Part shown: one piece after another, positions 37,664 to 47,798 of the stretch | Layout of the letters: each line of letters begins with the position of its first letter | How positions within the stretch are numbered: position 1 is the first letter of the stretch | Source of the DNA: Kosakonia oryzae | GTDB lineage: Bacteria; Pseudomonadota; Gammaproteobacteria; Enterobacterales; Enterobacteriaceae | Direction: 5' to 3' | Assembly (NCBI RefSeq): GCF_001658025.2 | Contig: NZ_CP014007.2 | Span: forward strand, 4,588,001 to 4,652,000 | Length of the DNA stretch: 64,000 nt | Position numbers and translations under genes: made by a program | Notes under the pieces: model-generated | Told to the model about the DNA's origin: nothing | Database searches by the model: none | What the model saw: only the letters and a program-made list of their open reading frames with translations

Positions 37664-38164
37664 ATGAAATTCGCCCAACGCCTGCTCTGCGCTGCTGCCA
37701 TCAGCAGCGCCTTGCTAACCAGCTTTGCCAACGCCGCTTCCTGGCAGGATACGCTCTCCAGCGCCGCCAGCCAGCTCAGCCAGAAAAACCAGAGCAGCAC
37801 CGCTTCGCAGCAGGGGGGGTTGTCGCTCTCCTCCCTGACCGGCCTGCTTAACGGCGGTAACCAGGCACTCAGTTCAAATACCATGAACAATGCGGCAGGC
37901 GTAATGACCTGGTGCGCCAAAAACAAGCTCTCCTCGCTCACCAACACCGAGAATGTGAAAAACCAGGTGCTGGATAAACTGGGACTCGGCGCCAGCCAGC
38001 AGAAACAGGACACCAATTATCTGGATGGCCTTCAGGGTATGCTGAACACCAAAAACGGAGAGCAGTTGAACCTGAGCAACATCGGCAGCACGCCGCTGGC
38101 AGAAAAAGTGAAATCAAAAGCCTGCGATATTGTTCTGAAACAGGGCGTCAACTTCCTTTCCTGA
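37664..38164 (+). CDS. yjjA: YjjA, secreted DUF2501 protein
   Basis: 166 residues from ATG 37664. Seen: a signal peptide (MKFAQRLLCAAAISSALLTS FANA, cleavage after about residue 24), a Ser/Gln-rich stretch, then a DUF2501 core with two cysteines (WCAKNKL and KACDIVLKQ) that could pair in the periplasm. Similar in length to E. coli YjjA, which is also downstream of dnaC. Function unknown. Confidence 0.88.
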   Translation: MKFAQRLLCAAAISSALLTSFANAASWQDTLSSAASQLSQKNQSSTASQQGGLSLSSLTGLLNGGNQALSSNTMNNAAGVMTWCAKNKLSSLTNTENVKNQVLDKLGLGASQQKQDTNYLDGLQGMLNTKNGEQLNLSNIGSTPLAEKVKSKACDIVLKQGVNFLS

Positions 38165-38169
38165 TCTTC

Positions 38170-38205
38170 TGCCGCGTTGAGCGCTTTGTCGGCCTGAACG
38201 CGGCA
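38170..38205 (+). terminator. Possible terminator after yjjA
   Basis: Inverted repeat TGCCGCGTT / AACGCGGCA around an 18-nt loop, followed by TTTCCCC. The large loop makes it weaker than the others. Confidence 0.4.
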
Positions 38206-38405
38206 TTTCCCCCTCTTTCTCTCCGTCGTTCCGCCAGTTCACAGACGTGATGCACCACAAAATTGTCGTTTTCTAAACCATTTCTTAATCAACCCAGAAT
38301 AAAGTGACACTACAATTGCAGCAGTGTGACATCACTATTAAATTAGTTTTCCTGTTACAAAATTTATTAACCAGCAATATGTCTGGTCTTGATGAGGAAT
38401 GACGG

Positions 38406-40697
38406 TTGTCCGAGTTGCTCTCTATTGTGCTGTTTCTCGCCTCGGTCGTGATTTACGCCTGTAAGGCGGGGCGAAATAGCTGGTGGTTTACTGCAACGCT
38501 GCTGGTATTGGGTCTGTTTATTATTTTGAATATCACGCTGTACGCCAGCAATTACTTTACCGGCGATGGCATTAACGATGCAGTGTTATACACCCTCACC
38601 AACAGCCTGACCGGTGCGGGCATCAGCAAATACCTGTTACCCGGAGCGGGGCTGGTTCTCGCGCTGGTGGCGTTGTTCTGCGCGCTGGGTTGGGTACTGC
38701 GCCGCCGTCGCCATCTACCCCATCATTTTGGCTACAGCCTGCTGGCACTGGTGCTGGCGCTGGGTTCGGTCGATGCCAGCCCGGCATTCCGCCAGATCAC
38801 CGAACTGGTGAAATCCCAGACGCGCGAGGGCGATCCCGACTTCGCCACGTTTTATAAAGTCCCGGCGAAGAAGATCCCGGAACCGAAACTCAACCTGGTC
38901 TACATCTACGCCGAAAGTCTGGAGCGTACCTACTTCAATGAAGAGGCATTTCCTGGCCTGACGCCGGAACTGGGCGCGTTGAAGGCGCAAAGCCTCGACT
39001 TTAGCCATACGGAACAACTCCCCGGTACGGATTACACCATCGCTGGCATGGTCGCCTCGCAGTGCGGCATTCCACTGTTCGCGCCTTTTGAAGGCAACGC
39101 TTCCGCGTCGGTGTCCAGTTTCTTCCCGCAGAATCTTTGCCTCGGCGACATTCTGAAAAATTCCGGCTACGAGAACCATTTTATCCAGGGAGCGAATCTG
39201 CGCTTTGCCGGGAAAGATGTGTTCCTGAAATCGCACGGCTTTGATTACCTCGTTGGGGCAGAAGAGCTGAAAAGCCAGGTCGCCGATCCCCACTACCGTA
39301 ATGACTGGGGTTTCTATGATGATACGGTGCTGGATGCCGTCTGGAAACGCTACGAAGAGCTGTCGCGCGCGGGCAAACGCTTCTCGCTGTTCGCGCTGAC
39401 CGTCGATACGCACCATCCAGATGGTTTTATCTCGCGCACCTGCGAGCGAAAAAGTTACAGCTATGATGGCAAGCCGAACCAGTCATTCAGCGCCGTTACC
39501 TGTAGCCAGCAACATATCGCGGCGTTGATCAATAAGATCAAAGCGTCGCCGTGGTTTAAAGACACGGTGATCGTAGTCTCTTCCGATCATCTGGCGATGA
39601 ACAACACGGCATGGAAATACCTCAACAAACAAGATCGCAGCGATCTGTTCTTTGTGATGCGCGGCGATGAGCGCCAGGCAGATGTTTCCGGGATCAAACG
39701 CAGCACGCTGGATAACGGCGCAACCGTGCTCGATATCCTCGGCGGCGACAACTTCCTCGGCCTTGGGCGCAGCAGTATTTCCGGCCAGTCGCTCTCCGGT
39801 GTCTTCCTGAATATGAAAGAGAAAGTGCTGGCGTGGAAACCGGACGTCATTCGCCTGTGGAACTTCCCGAAAACAATGAAAGAGTTCACGGTGGATAGCC
39901 AGAAACAGATGGTCGCCTTCTCCGGCAGCCAGTTCCGTTTACCGCTGCTGGTGCGCGTTTCCAGTCATCGTGTTGAACCGCTGCCGGAAAGCGAATACTC
40001 CGCGCCGCTGCGCTTCCAGCTTGCCGATTTTGCGCCGCGCGATAACTTCGTGTGGATCGATCAGTGCTACAAAATGGCGCGCCTGTGGTCGCCAGAACTG
40101 GCGCTCTCTACCGACTGGTGCGTCTCGCAGGGGCAACTTGGCGGCGAGCAGCAGGTTCAGCATATCGATAAGGCATTGTGGAAAGGCAAAACTGCGTTTA
40201 AAGAGAGCGTAATCAGCGCCGATCGTTACCGGAATAACGTCGATACGCTGAAGACCCTCGATAACAATATTCGCTACAAAGCCGACAGCTTTGTCTTTAA
40301 CGTTCCCGGCGCGCCGGAAGAGGTGAAATCATTCAACGGCATTTCCCGCCCGGAAAGCTGGGGGCGCTGGTCCAACGCGCAGTTGGGCAAAGAAGTGTCG
40401 ATTGAATATAACCAGCCGCTGCCGGAACATTTCGAGCTGGTCATTACCGCTAAAGCGTATGGCCCGAACGCCAACCGCCCTATTCCGGTGCGTGTCGGCG
40501 ATGAAGAGCAAACCCTGACGTTGGATAACACGCTCAGCACCACGAGATTGCGCTTCAATAATCCGTCCCGCAGCAGCACGCTGGTGATTGTCCCGCCGGA
40601 CCCGCAATCCACCAACGAAGGGAATATTCTCGGCCACTCGCCGCGTCAGCTTGGAATCGGGCTGGCGGAAATCAAAGTGCTGAGTGACGAAGGTTAA
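38406..40697 (+). CDS. opgB: OpgB (MdoB), phosphoglycerol transferase of osmoregulated glucans
   Basis: 763 residues, the E. coli length. It moves sn-1-phosphoglycerol from phosphatidylglycerol to periplasmic glucans. Seen: four hydrophobic segments in the first 130 residues, then a sulfatase/alkaline-phosphatase-fold domain with the acceptor Thr in ESLERTY (about 169-175), and metal-site motifs DTHHPDG and SSDHLAM near 335-395. The start is TTG at 38406, with GAGGAATGACGG upstream, as in E. coli. Confidence 0.94.
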   Translation: MSELLSIVLFLASVVIYACKAGRNSWWFTATLLVLGLFIILNITLYASNYFTGDGINDAVLYTLTNSLTGAGISKYLLPGAGLVLALVALFCALGWVLRRRRHLPHHFGYSLLALVLALGSVDASPAFRQITELVKSQTREGDPDFATFYKVPAKKIPEPKLNLVYIYAESLERTYFNEEAFPGLTPELGALKAQSLDFSHTEQLPGTDYTIAGMVASQCGIPLFAPFEGNASASVSSFFPQNLCLGDILKNSGYENHFIQGANLRFAGKDVFLKSHGFDYLVGAEELKSQVADPHYRNDWGFYDDTVLDAVWKRYEELSRAGKRFSLFALTVDTHHPDGFISRTCERKSYSYDGKPNQSFSAVTCSQQHIAALINKIKASPWFKDTVIVVSSDHLAMNNTAWKYLNKQDRSDLFFVMRGDERQADVSGIKRSTLDNGATVLDILGGDNFLGLGRSSISGQSLSGVFLNMKEKVLAWKPDVIRLWNFPKTMKEFTVDSQKQMVAFSGSQFRLPLLVRVSSHRVEPLPESEYSAPLRFQLADFAPRDNFVWIDQCYKMARLWSPELALSTDWCVSQGQLGGEQQVQHIDKALWKGKTAFKESVISADRYRNNVDTLKTLDNNIRYKADSFVFNVPGAPEEVKSFNGISRPESWGRWSNAQLGKEVSIEYNQPLPEHFELVITAKAYGPNANRPIPVRVGDEEQTLTLDNTLSTTRLRFNNPSRSSTLVIVPPDPQSTNEGNILGHSPRQLGIGLAEIKVLSDEG

Positions 40698-40702
40698 AAA
40701 TC

Positions 40703-40730
40703 GAAGGCTGGCCGTTACAGGTCAGCCTTC
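40703..40730. terminator. Bidirectional terminator of opgB and the GNAT gene
   Basis: Stem GAAGGCTG / CAGCCTTC in the 17-bp gap, overlapping the end of the GNAT gene. On the minus strand it is followed by ATTTTTAACC. Confidence 0.7.
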
Positions 40731-41527
40731 ATCTCATACTGGCTCAGCGCAAGCCTGCTGTAACCCGCACGATCGAACAGCGGCGCAAACGCGCCGGGCA
40801 CCACCACTGAGGTGCTCAGACCGGGGAAATGCTGATTCAACGCCCGCAGGAGTTCACTGGCAAATCCTCTGCGCCGGTACTCCGGCTCCACATAAATAAA
40901 CCGTAGCTGCGGCGCCTCCATGTGCATGGCAATCACCGCCTGCGCATGATTGCGGTACTCAAACGCCCGCGCCGGTAATGATACGGCGGAGAGCGGATCG
41001 GTCAGCCAGGAGAGCGCGGCATTACTCTCGCAGACCGCTTTACGCACCACAATCAGCGGATCAATTTCCCGCAACGCGTTATCTTCGCCATCTACCTCTT
41101 TCGCGCCCTGAAAGCCATACAGTGGCTGGACTGTGGTAAAGCCGAGTGAGTGATACAGAGCAACCGCCGGATGATTATCCTGAATGACTTCCAGCCGCAG
41201 CAACCGCACGCCTTTATCGCGTAATGCGGTTATTAAGGGCGGAAGAAGACGTTTGCCCAGCCCCTGCGCCCGATACTGCGGGCGAATGGCGAACGCTGCC
41301 AGCCTCGCCGATGCGCCGCGCCGGGTGATCAGGGCCACTGCCGCTGGCTCCTCGCCATCCAGCCAGACGCAGGAGTCCACGAGGCTAAGCCCTTCGGCGC
41401 TAAAACGCTGGGCAAATACCGCTGGCGGCAACGAAAACGGCATGCTGTAACCTTCAAAACATTGCCCAACCAGGGCGGCAAGTTGCGTGCAACTGTAGTG
41501 AATGGCAGGGATAGCGACGAAGTTCAT
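40715..41527 (-). CDS. Tandem GNAT acetyltransferase
   Basis: 270 residues containing two GNAT units: the first at about 55-130 with the acetyl-CoA loop RPQYRAQGLGKRLL and ALYHSLGF, the second at about 190-265 with EPEYRRRGFASELL. The pairing of two GNAT folds in one chain resembles mycothiol-synthase-like and other double-GNAT proteins; the substrate is not predictable. It is convergent with opgB and downstream of tsr on the same strand, separated by the tsr terminator. Confidence 0.82.
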   Translation of the reverse strand: MNFVAIPAIHYSCTQLAALVGQCFEGYSMPFSLPPAVFAQRFSAEGLSLVDSCVWLDGEEPAAVALITRRGASARLAAFAIRPQYRAQGLGKRLLPPLITALRDKGVRLLRLEVIQDNHPAVALYHSLGFTTVQPLYGFQGAKEVDGEDNALREIDPLIVVRKAVCESNAALSWLTDPLSAVSLPARAFEYRNHAQAVIAMHMEAPQLRFIYVEPEYRRRGFASELLRALNQHFPGLSTSVVVPGAFAPLFDRAGYSRLALSQYEMKADL

Positions 41528-41583
41528 AAGGCTTCTCCACGAAATGATGCAGTGAGCATAGCACGGGGAAGCGGGGGGAAAAC

Positions 41584-41604
41584 GCGCCCTGCATGACAGG
41601 GCGC
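41584..41604 (-). terminator. Terminator of tsr
   Basis: Perfect 8-bp stem GCGCCCTG / CAGGGCGC with a 5-nt loop, followed on the minus strand by GTTTTCC. Confidence 0.8.
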
Positions 41605-41613
41605 AAATAACCG

Positions 41614-43278
41614 TCAGAAAGTTTCCCAGTTATCACCGGTATCGGTCACCGCCGCTTTACGCGGCTGCACGCTTGCCGGAGCGGGCTGGGTTGGCGTCGT
41701 GCGGTCCAGCTTGCGCTGTTGCTGGCTAATGCGAAATACGGAAACCGCCTGCGTCAGACGGCTGGCCTGCTCTTCAAGCGCCGCCGCAGCAGCAGCGGAC
41801 TCTTCCACCAGCGAGGCGTTCTGCTGTGTCACCCGATCCATCTCGGAAACCGCCAGCCCCACCTGGTCGATACCGCGGCTCTGCTCATCGGAGGCAGACG
41901 CGATTTCACCCATAATGTCGGTCACGCGGGTCACCGCATTCACGATTTCACCCATGGTTTCCCCGGCGCTTTCCACCAGCGTAGAACCCAGTTCAACGCG
42001 ACCGACAGAGTCTTCAATCAGGCTTTTGATTTCACGAGCGGCCTGGGCGCTGCGCTGCGCCAGGTTGCGAACTTCGCCCGCGACTACCGCAAAGCCACGC
42101 CCCTGCTCGCCGGCACGCGCAGCTTCAACGGCGGCGTTGAGCGCCAGAATATTGGTCTGGAAGGCAATACCGTCGATTACGCTGATGATGTCAGCAATTT
42201 TCTGCGAACTGGCGGCAATATCACGCATCGTCTGCACAACATTATCCACCACTTTACCGCCTTTCTGCGCGGTTTCGGAGGCGCTCAGCGCCAGGTGGCT
42301 CGCCTGACGGGCGTTATCGGCGTTCTGTTTCACCGTTGCTGTCAGCTCTTCCATGCTGGCTGCCGTCTCTTCCAGCGAAGCGGCCTGCTGCTCGGTACGG
42401 GAGGAAAGATCGTTATTTCCCACCGAAATTTCACTGGCCCCGCTGTAAATCGCATTGGCGCCATTACGCACATCGCTGACGGTGCGCACCAGTTCGCTCT
42501 GCATATGACGCAGGCTGTCAGCCAGCACACCCATCTCGTTGGAGCCATGGACATCAATGCGCTGCACCAGATCGCCGCCGGCAATATGACGAATGTTGTC
42601 GATCAGGTGGTTCAACGGCCCGATCAGCGCTCGTTTAATCCCGGCCCAGACGCCGATGATCACCAGCAGCACAACGATCAGCACCGTAATAATGATCCAG
42701 ATGGCGGAGTCGTAAGAGCTTTCGCTATCGCCGACCGCCTTTTCATACAGATGATCGTTCTGCTGCAAGTAATTGAGGTACTGCTTCTCAAAACCATCCT
42801 GATAGCTCTGGGTCGGTTGATCGAAGAAGGCGTTAATTTTGCCTGCGCCCAGCAACTGGATCAGCTCGGCCAGCGCGTTGTGGTAGATATCGTAGTTACG
42901 CTTGATCTCTGCCGCAGCCTCTTCGCTCTGGCGCGGATCGCGCGGCAGCGCCTGGTAAGCATTCCAGCTTGCTTCTGCCTGTTTCAGCGAGGTGCTGGCA
43001 ATCTGCATCAGATCGGACACCGTCGCGCCGCTGCCAATATTGTTCTGATCCATCATGTAGCGGATCCCGGCGCGGTTAAGGGTATTACGGGTTTGCAGCA
43101 GCGCAACCCAGCTGGCGTTCAGCGTGGACTGTTGCTGGCGGATGGTTTGCAGAACGGTGAAGTTTTCTTTGTCGTGTTTCAGCGCGTTAAAGAACAAGCC
43201 GCCGGAAGTGAGTTGTAAAAGGCCAAATAATCCCAGCACCAGCAATAAACTGGTGACAAGTTTGATGCGAGTTAACAT
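41614..43278 (-). CDS. tsr: Tsr, serine chemoreceptor
   Basis: 554 residues from ATG 43278. A methyl-accepting inner-membrane receptor for serine and AI-2. Seen: TM1 (about 7-30), a periplasmic four-helix domain with serine-binding Arg64 and Asn68 (LQTRNTLN) and the FFDQPT segment near 152-156, TM2 (about 190-212), HAMP, a signalling hairpin with the invariant [20 protein letters not shown], and the C-terminal NWETF tether for CheR/CheB. A sigma-28 promoter lies upstream, so it belongs to the flagellar regulon. Confidence 0.97.
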   Translation of the reverse strand: MLTRIKLVTSLLLVLGLFGLLQLTSGGLFFNALKHDKENFTVLQTIRQQQSTLNASWVALLQTRNTLNRAGIRYMMDQNNIGSGATVSDLMQIASTSLKQAEASWNAYQALPRDPRQSEEAAAEIKRNYDIYHNALAELIQLLGAGKINAFFDQPTQSYQDGFEKQYLNYLQQNDHLYEKAVGDSESSYDSAIWIIITVLIVVLLVIIGVWAGIKRALIGPLNHLIDNIRHIAGGDLVQRIDVHGSNEMGVLADSLRHMQSELVRTVSDVRNGANAIYSGASEISVGNNDLSSRTEQQAASLEETAASMEELTATVKQNADNARQASHLALSASETAQKGGKVVDNVVQTMRDIAASSQKIADIISVIDGIAFQTNILALNAAVEAARAGEQGRGFAVVAGEVRNLAQRSAQAAREIKSLIEDSVGRVELGSTLVESAGETMGEIVNAVTRVTDIMGEIASASDEQSRGIDQVGLAVSEMDRVTQQNASLVEESAAAAAALEEQASRLTQAVSVFRISQQQRKLDRTTPTQPAPASVQPRKAAVTDTGDNWETF

Positions 43279-43309
43279 GTTTTCTCTTTCCTTATAGACA
43301 GACGTTAGG

Positions 43310-43336
43310 TTTTCGGCCTGCATAAGAAAAACTTTA
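43310..43336 (-). promoter_or_regulatory. Sigma-28 (FliA) promoter of tsr
   Basis: On the minus strand TAAAGTTT, 11 bases, then GCCGAAAA, against the consensus TAAAGTTT-N11-GCCGATAA: one mismatch. It lies 32 bp upstream of the tsr start. Confidence 0.92.
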
Positions 43337-43397
43337 TGGTGCATCGTGCTATTTTTGCTCGCTTTTTACCGAACAAAAGACAACCAGCCGTTTATCT

Positions 43398-43419
43398 CCA
43401 CGTGATCAAAATCACATAT
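43398..43419. promoter_or_regulatory. CRP site between tsr and btsT
   Basis: CGTGATCAAAATCACA (43401-43416) fits TGTGA-N6-TCACA with one mismatch. It lies about 185 bp upstream of btsT and 120 bp upstream of tsr; E. coli btsT is cAMP-CRP dependent. Confidence 0.75.
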
Positions 43420-43604
43420 TTTCCGGCACTTACGCACCATTGAAACCGCTCACCGCCACTCCTTTACCGCTCAGCAACCATTTATGACCACTGAGTCAAA
43501 TCATCGCCGCTTTGCGCGCGTAATTTGTCATGATCGCTGCCAGCATTCAGCCAAAACAACACTTCAAGTCCAGTTCACTCATTCTGCAAAAAACCAGGTC
43601 TGAT

Positions 43605-45758
43605 ATGGATACTAAAAAACTTTTCAAGCACATACCCTGGGTGATTCTCGGGATTATCGGTGCTTTCTGTCTCTCTGTTGTCGCCTTACGCCGGGGTGAG
43701 CACGTTAGTGCTCTGTGGATCGTTGTTGCATCCGTCTCCGTCTATCTGGTGGCTTACCGCTACTACAGCCTTTACATCGCGCAAAAGGTGATGAAACTCG
43801 ATCCGACCCGCGCAACTCCGGCGGTGATCAATAACGACGGCCTTAACTATGTGCCAACCAACCGCTACGTGCTGTTTGGTCACCACTTTGCTGCTATTGC
43901 TGGCGCAGGCCCGCTGGTCGGCCCGGTGCTGGCCGCGCAGATGGGTTACCTGCCCGGCACATTGTGGCTGCTGGCAGGCGTAGTGCTGGCCGGTGCAGTA
44001 CAGGATTTTATGGTGCTGTTTATCTCCTCCCGTCGTAACGGCGCCTCTCTTGGTGAGATGGTGAAAGAGGAGATGGGCCGCGTGCCGGGCACCATCGCGC
44101 TGTTCGGTTGCTTCCTGATCATGATCATCATCCTCGCGGTGCTGGCGCTGATCGTGGTGAAAGCACTGGCGGAAAGCCCGTGGGGCGTGTTCACCGTTTG
44201 CTCTACCGTGCCGATTGCCCTGTTTATGGGGATTTACATGCGCTTCCTGCGCCCTGGCCGCGTGGGTGAAGTGTCGGTGATCGGTATTGTGCTGCTGGTG
44301 GCTTCCATCTGGTTTGGCGGTGTGATCGCCCACGACCCGTACTGGGGACCGGCGCTGACCTTCAAAGACACCACCATCACCTTTGCGCTGGTTGGTTACG
44401 CCTTTGTTTCCGCGCTGCTGCCGGTCTGGCTGATCCTCGCACCGCGTGACTATCTGGCAACCTTCCTGAAAATCGGCGTGATTGTCGGTCTGGCGCTGGG
44501 CATCGTGATCCTCAACCCGGAACTGAAAATGCCTGCGGTGACGCAGTACATCGACGGTACTGGCCCGCTGTGGAAAGGTGCGCTGTTCCCGTTCCTGTTT
44601 ATCACCATCGCCTGTGGCGCCGTATCTGGGTTCCATGCGCTGATCGCTTCCGGTACGACGCCGAAACTGCTGGCCAACGAAACCGATGCGCGCTTTATCG
44701 GTTATGGCGCCATGCTGATGGAATCCTTCGTTGCGGTAATGGCGCTGGTTGCAGCATCGATTATTGAACCGGGTCTCTACTTCGCAATGAACACCCCGCC
44801 AGCCGGTCTGGGCATCACCATGCCGAACCTGCATGAGCTGGGCGGTGAAAACGCGCCGATGATTCTGGCGCAGTTGAAAGATGTAACCGCGCACGCGGCG
44901 GCAACCGTCAGCTCCTGGGGCTTTGTGATTTCCCCTGAGCAGATCCTGCAAACCGCAAAAGATATCGGCGAACCGTCGGTACTGAACCGCGCAGGTGGCG
45001 CGCCAACGCTGGCCGTTGGTATCGCTCATGTGTTCCACAAAATCATCCCGATGGCGGACATGGGCTTCTGGTACCACTTCGGTATTCTGTTTGAAGCGCT
45101 GTTTATCCTTACCGCGCTGGATGCGGGCACGCGTGCCGGTCGCTTTATGTTGCAGGATCTGCTGGGCAACTTCGTACCGTTCCTGAAGAAAACCGATTCA
45201 CTGGTAGCAGGCGTTATCGGTACGGCGGGCTGCGTGGGTCTGTGGGGTTACCTGCTGTATCAGGGCGTGGTCGATCCACTGGGCGGCGTGAAGAGCCTGT
45301 GGCCGCTGTTCGGTATCTCTAACCAGATGCTGGCCGCGGTGGCGCTGATGCTGGGCACGGTGGTGCTGGTGAAAATGCAGCGCACCAAATACATCTGGGT
45401 GACCGTGGTTCCGGCTCTGTGGCTGCTGCTGTGCACCACCTGGGCGTTGGGCCTGAAACTGTTCAGCACCAACCCGCAACTGGAAGGCTTCCTGTATATG
45501 GCTAACCAGTACAAAGAGAAGATTGCCGCGGGCGGCGGTGACCTGACTGCGCAACAGATTGCCAACATGAACCATATCGTGGTGAACAACTACACCAACG
45601 CGGGTTTGAGTATTCTGTTCCTGGTGGTGGTTTACAGCATCATCTTCTACGGCATCAAAACCTGGTTGAACGTACGTAACAACAAAGTGCGTACCGACAA
45701 AGAAACACCGTATGTTCCGGTGCCGGAAGGCGGCGTGAAAACGTCTTCACACCATTAA
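43605..45758 (+). CDS. btsT: BtsT, pyruvate/H+ symporter (CstA family)
   Basis: 717 residues from ATG 43605, one more than E. coli BtsT (YjiY). A high-affinity pyruvate importer controlled in E. coli by the BtsSR two-component system, CRP and CsrA. Seen: about 16-18 membrane segments and the CstA family core (GHHFAAIAGAGPLVGPVLAAQ split at 91-111 region; VSGFHALIASGTTPKLL near 346). The following yjiX and yjiA complete the usual cstA-like trio. Confidence 0.95.
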   Translation: MDTKKLFKHIPWVILGIIGAFCLSVVALRRGEHVSALWIVVASVSVYLVAYRYYSLYIAQKVMKLDPTRATPAVINNDGLNYVPTNRYVLFGHHFAAIAGAGPLVGPVLAAQMGYLPGTLWLLAGVVLAGAVQDFMVLFISSRRNGASLGEMVKEEMGRVPGTIALFGCFLIMIIILAVLALIVVKALAESPWGVFTVCSTVPIALFMGIYMRFLRPGRVGEVSVIGIVLLVASIWFGGVIAHDPYWGPALTFKDTTITFALVGYAFVSALLPVWLILAPRDYLATFLKIGVIVGLALGIVILNPELKMPAVTQYIDGTGPLWKGALFPFLFITIACGAVSGFHALIASGTTPKLLANETDARFIGYGAMLMESFVAVMALVAASIIEPGLYFAMNTPPAGLGITMPNLHELGGENAPMILAQLKDVTAHAAATVSSWGFVISPEQILQTAKDIGEPSVLNRAGGAPTLAVGIAHVFHKIIPMADMGFWYHFGILFEALFILTALDAGTRAGRFMLQDLLGNFVPFLKKTDSLVAGVIGTAGCVGLWGYLLYQGVVDPLGGVKSLWPLFGISNQMLAAVALMLGTVVLVKMQRTKYIWVTVVPALWLLLCTTWALGLKLFSTNPQLEGFLYMANQYKEKIAAGGGDLTAQQIANMNHIVVNNYTNAGLSILFLVVVYSIIFYGIKTWLNVRNNKVRTDKETPYVPVPEGGVKTSSHH

Positions 45759-45762
45759 ACCT

Positions 45763-45792
45763 GATGCCGGATGGCGCTACGCTTATCCGGCT
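45763..45792. repeat. REP element after btsT
   Basis: Palindromic unit running from GATGCCGGATGGCGCTACGC to TTATCCGGCT, a standard enterobacterial REP, within the btsT-yjiX spacer. Confidence 0.85.
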
Positions 45793-45810
45793 TAACAAAA
45801 CATCATGATG

Positions 45811-45835
45811 CAGAACCCCGCAGAGCGGGGTTCTG
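45811..45835 (+). terminator. Strong hairpin between btsT and yjiX
   Basis: Perfect 11-bp stem CAGAACCCCGC / GCGGGGTTCTG with a 3-nt loop. There is no T-run, so it may attenuate rather than stop read-through to yjiX. Confidence 0.65.
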
Positions 45836-45881
45836 TATGAGTTCCGCAGCCATCCGGCATAATCAATATCCGGGAAGAATA

Positions 45882-46085
45882 ATGTTTGGTAACTTAGGCG
45901 AAGCCAAAAAATACCTCGGTCAGGCGGCAAAAATGCTGATTGGTATTCCCGACTATGACAACTATGTTGACCATATGAAGACCAACCATCCCGACAAACC
46001 GTACATGACTTACGAAGAGTTCTTCCGCGAACGCCAGCAGGCGCGTTACGGCGGCGACGGCAAGGGCGGTGTCCGCTGTTGCTAA
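45882..46085 (+). CDS. yjiX: YjiX, YbdD/YjiX-family small protein
   Basis: 67 residues, the E. coli length, from ATG 45882. Seen: the family pattern [20 protein letters not shown] and [15 protein letters not shown], ending in RCC. Genes of this family follow cstA/btsT transporters almost universally; the role is thought to be linked to transporter function but is unproven. Confidence 0.92.
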   Translation: MFGNLGEAKKYLGQAAKMLIGIPDYDNYVDHMKTNHPDKPYMTYEEFFRERQQARYGGDGKGGVRCC

Positions 46086-46095
46086 AGGAGATGTT

Positions 46096-47052
46096 ATGAC
46101 CCCAATTGCAGTCACACTGTTGACCGGTTTCCTCGGCGCAGGCAAAACCACCCTCTTACGCCATATCCTCAATGAACAGCACGGCTACAAAATCGCGGTC
46201 ATCGAAAACGAATTCGGTGAAGTCTCCGTTGACGATCAATTAATTGGCGATCGCGCCACGCAGATCAAAACCCTGACTAACGGTTGTATCTGCTGTAGCC
46301 GCTCCAACGAGCTGGAGGATGCGTTGCTGGATCTGCTCGATAGCCTCGATCGCGGCGATATCGCCTTCGATCGGCTGGTGATCGAGTGCACCGGCATGGC
46401 GGATCCCGGCCCGATCATTCAGACCTTTTTCGCCCATGAGATCCTCTGCCAGCGCTATCTGCTCGACGGGGTGATCGCACTGGTCGATGCTGTCCACGCC
46501 GATGAACAGATGAATCAGTTTACGCTGGCGCAATCGCAGATCGGCTATGCCGACCGCATTCTGCTGAGCAAAACCGATGTTGCCGGCGAGAGTGAAAAAC
46601 TGCGCGAACGCCTGCGCCGCATCAACGCCCGCGCGCCGATTTACACCGTTACTCACGGTGATATCGAGCTGGCGAACCTGTTTAATACCAACGGATTTAT
46701 GCTGGAAGAGAATGTGGTCGCCGCGAAGCCGCGCTTCCACTTTATGGCCGACAAGCAGAATGACATTAGCTCGATTGTGGTAGAGCTCGATTACCCGGTG
46801 GACATCAGCGAGGTGTCGCGCGTGATGGAGAGCCTGCTGCTGAGTTTTGCCGAAAAGCTATTACGTTACAAAGGGATGCTGTGGATCGATGGCGAGCCAA
46901 ACCGCCTGCTGTTCCAGGGCGTGCAGCGCCTCTACAGCGCCGACTGGGATCGCCCGTGGGGCGATGAAACCCCGCACAGCACGCTGGTGTTTATCGGTGT
47001 GCAACTGCCGGAAGAGGAGATCCGCGAAGCTTTTGCGGGGTTAAAGAAATAG
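46096..47052 (+). CDS. yjiA: YjiA, COG0523 P-loop GTPase
   Basis: 318 residues, the E. coli length; AAAGGAG lies 5 nt before the ATG. G3E-family GTPase related to metallochaperones. Seen: Walker A GFLGAGKTT (11-19), the metal-binding GCICC with Cys64, Cys66, Cys67, the Walker B region ECTGMADP near 105, and base-specificity SKTD near 158. E. coli YjiA binds zinc and other transition metals at the CxCC site. Third gene of btsT-yjiX-yjiA. Confidence 0.94.
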   Translation: MTPIAVTLLTGFLGAGKTTLLRHILNEQHGYKIAVIENEFGEVSVDDQLIGDRATQIKTLTNGCICCSRSNELEDALLDLLDSLDRGDIAFDRLVIECTGMADPGPIIQTFFAHEILCQRYLLDGVIALVDAVHADEQMNQFTLAQSQIGYADRILLSKTDVAGESEKLRERLRRINARAPIYTVTHGDIELANLFNTNGFMLEENVVAAKPRFHFMADKQNDISSIVVELDYPVDISEVSRVMESLLLSFAEKLLRYKGMLWIDGEPNRLLFQGVQRLYSADWDRPWGDETPHSTLVFIGVQLPEEEIREAFAGLKK

Positions 47053-47060
47053 CCACTAAC

Positions 47061-47120
47061 TTATCCGGCCAGGGGTTTGCAGAGCCGAATGCAGGCCGGA
47101 TAAGCGCAGCGCCATCCGGC
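47061..47120. repeat. REP elements after yjiA
   Basis: A half unit at 47061-47075 and a full palindromic unit at 47095-47120 (GCCGGATAAGCGCAGCGCCA...CCGGC), between the convergent yjiA and brnA. Confidence 0.8.
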
Positions 47121-47129
47121 AATTATCCG

Positions 47130-47435
47130 TTACTTCTTGCTCTGCAAATCGCGCATCATCGCCTCACGCAAAATGGCATTGAGCCGGGTCTGATACCCTT
47201 TCCCCGGTCGCTTTAACCACTCCATCACATCAGCATCAATACGCACCGATGCCTGCGTTTTTAACGGGCGAAAAAACTTGCCGCGCACAGCGCCAGCCCA
47301 TAATACGTCATCTGTGGACGGAATATCGCTGTAATCAATCTCTTCGTCCGGTTTATCTGCCAGCGCTTTTAATTCAGCTTCACGCTGCTTGTTGAGCGCT
47401 GGCAACTCACCCGATTTATGTTTAACCATGCTCAT
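47130..47435 (-). CDS. brnA: BrnA-family antitoxin
   Basis: 101 residues from ATG 47435. Seen: the C-terminal ribbon-helix-helix of BrnA (KTQASVRIDADVMEWLKRPGKGYQTRLNAILREAM split as about 68-95), and the upstream toxin-binding region EIDYSDIPSTDD. BrnA binds BrnT and its own promoter. The start overlaps the end of the brnT reading frame by 14 bp, the normal arrangement. The antitoxin is intact while the toxin is broken. Confidence 0.9.
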   Translation of the reverse strand: MSMVKHKSGELPALNKQREAELKALADKPDEEIDYSDIPSTDDVLWAGAVRGKFFRPLKTQASVRIDADVMEWLKRPGKGYQTRLNAILREAMMRDLQSKK

Positions 47436-47703
47436 AACGATCCCTTTCTTTTTTGTCAGCCTTGCGGGCACTGATGATACGGATAATTTCGTGCCCACTT
47501 TCAAAACGTACGGTATGGGCCACCAAAATAATAACGATACCGTACATCAGACCGATAGTTTGCCATCGATATTATCCATTCTCGAACCGGTCCTGGATGG
47601 ACAAATGGTAAGGATCCTCGAAAACCGATACGGCTTCTTCAAAGCGAATGCCATGCTTGCGTTGATTATTTCTTGCTTTAGTGACGTCCCATTCAAACTC
47701 CAT
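47422..47703 (-). pseudogene. brnT: brnT toxin with an in-frame nonsense codon
   Basis: The minus strand from ATG 47703 reads MEFEWDVTKARNNQRKHG and on through FEDPYHLSIQDRFENG, then TAA (47574-47572), then continues in the same frame YRWQTIGLMYGIVIIL, HTVRFESGHEIIRIISARKA, ending RYEHG. This is a complete BrnT RNase (about 93 codons) interrupted at codon 44, where the family has GE(Y/R). A single G-to-T change (GAA to TAA) explains it. C-terminal catalytic residues lie after the stop, so the toxin should be inactive unless read through. Confidence 0.9.
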
Positions 47704-47726
47704 GACATGCTTTTCTCATCCTTGAG

Positions 47727-47750
47727 TGTATATACAGAAAAGTATATACA
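47727..47750. promoter_or_regulatory. Candidate BrnA operator
   Basis: Two copies of GTATATACA (47728-47736 and 47742-47750), each nearly self-palindromic, 14 bp apart, 24 bp upstream of the brnT start, where BrnTA autoregulation would act. Confidence 0.6.
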
Positions 47751-47798
47751 TTTTTGTATTTTGATCTGCTGTTTTTTTCATCATGGAATGTAAAGATT

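Noticed and set aside
41719-43218. Open frame of 499 codons antisense to tsr
   Set aside because: Low-complexity translation mirroring the Tsr helical repeats; tsr is certain.
43686-45077. Open frame of 463 codons antisense to btsT
   Set aside because: Translation is His/Gln/Arg-rich and unlike any protein; btsT is certain.
47389-47793. 134-codon plus-strand frame opposite brnT
   Set aside because: The minus strand encodes a recognisable BrnT in this interval; the plus frame has no features.
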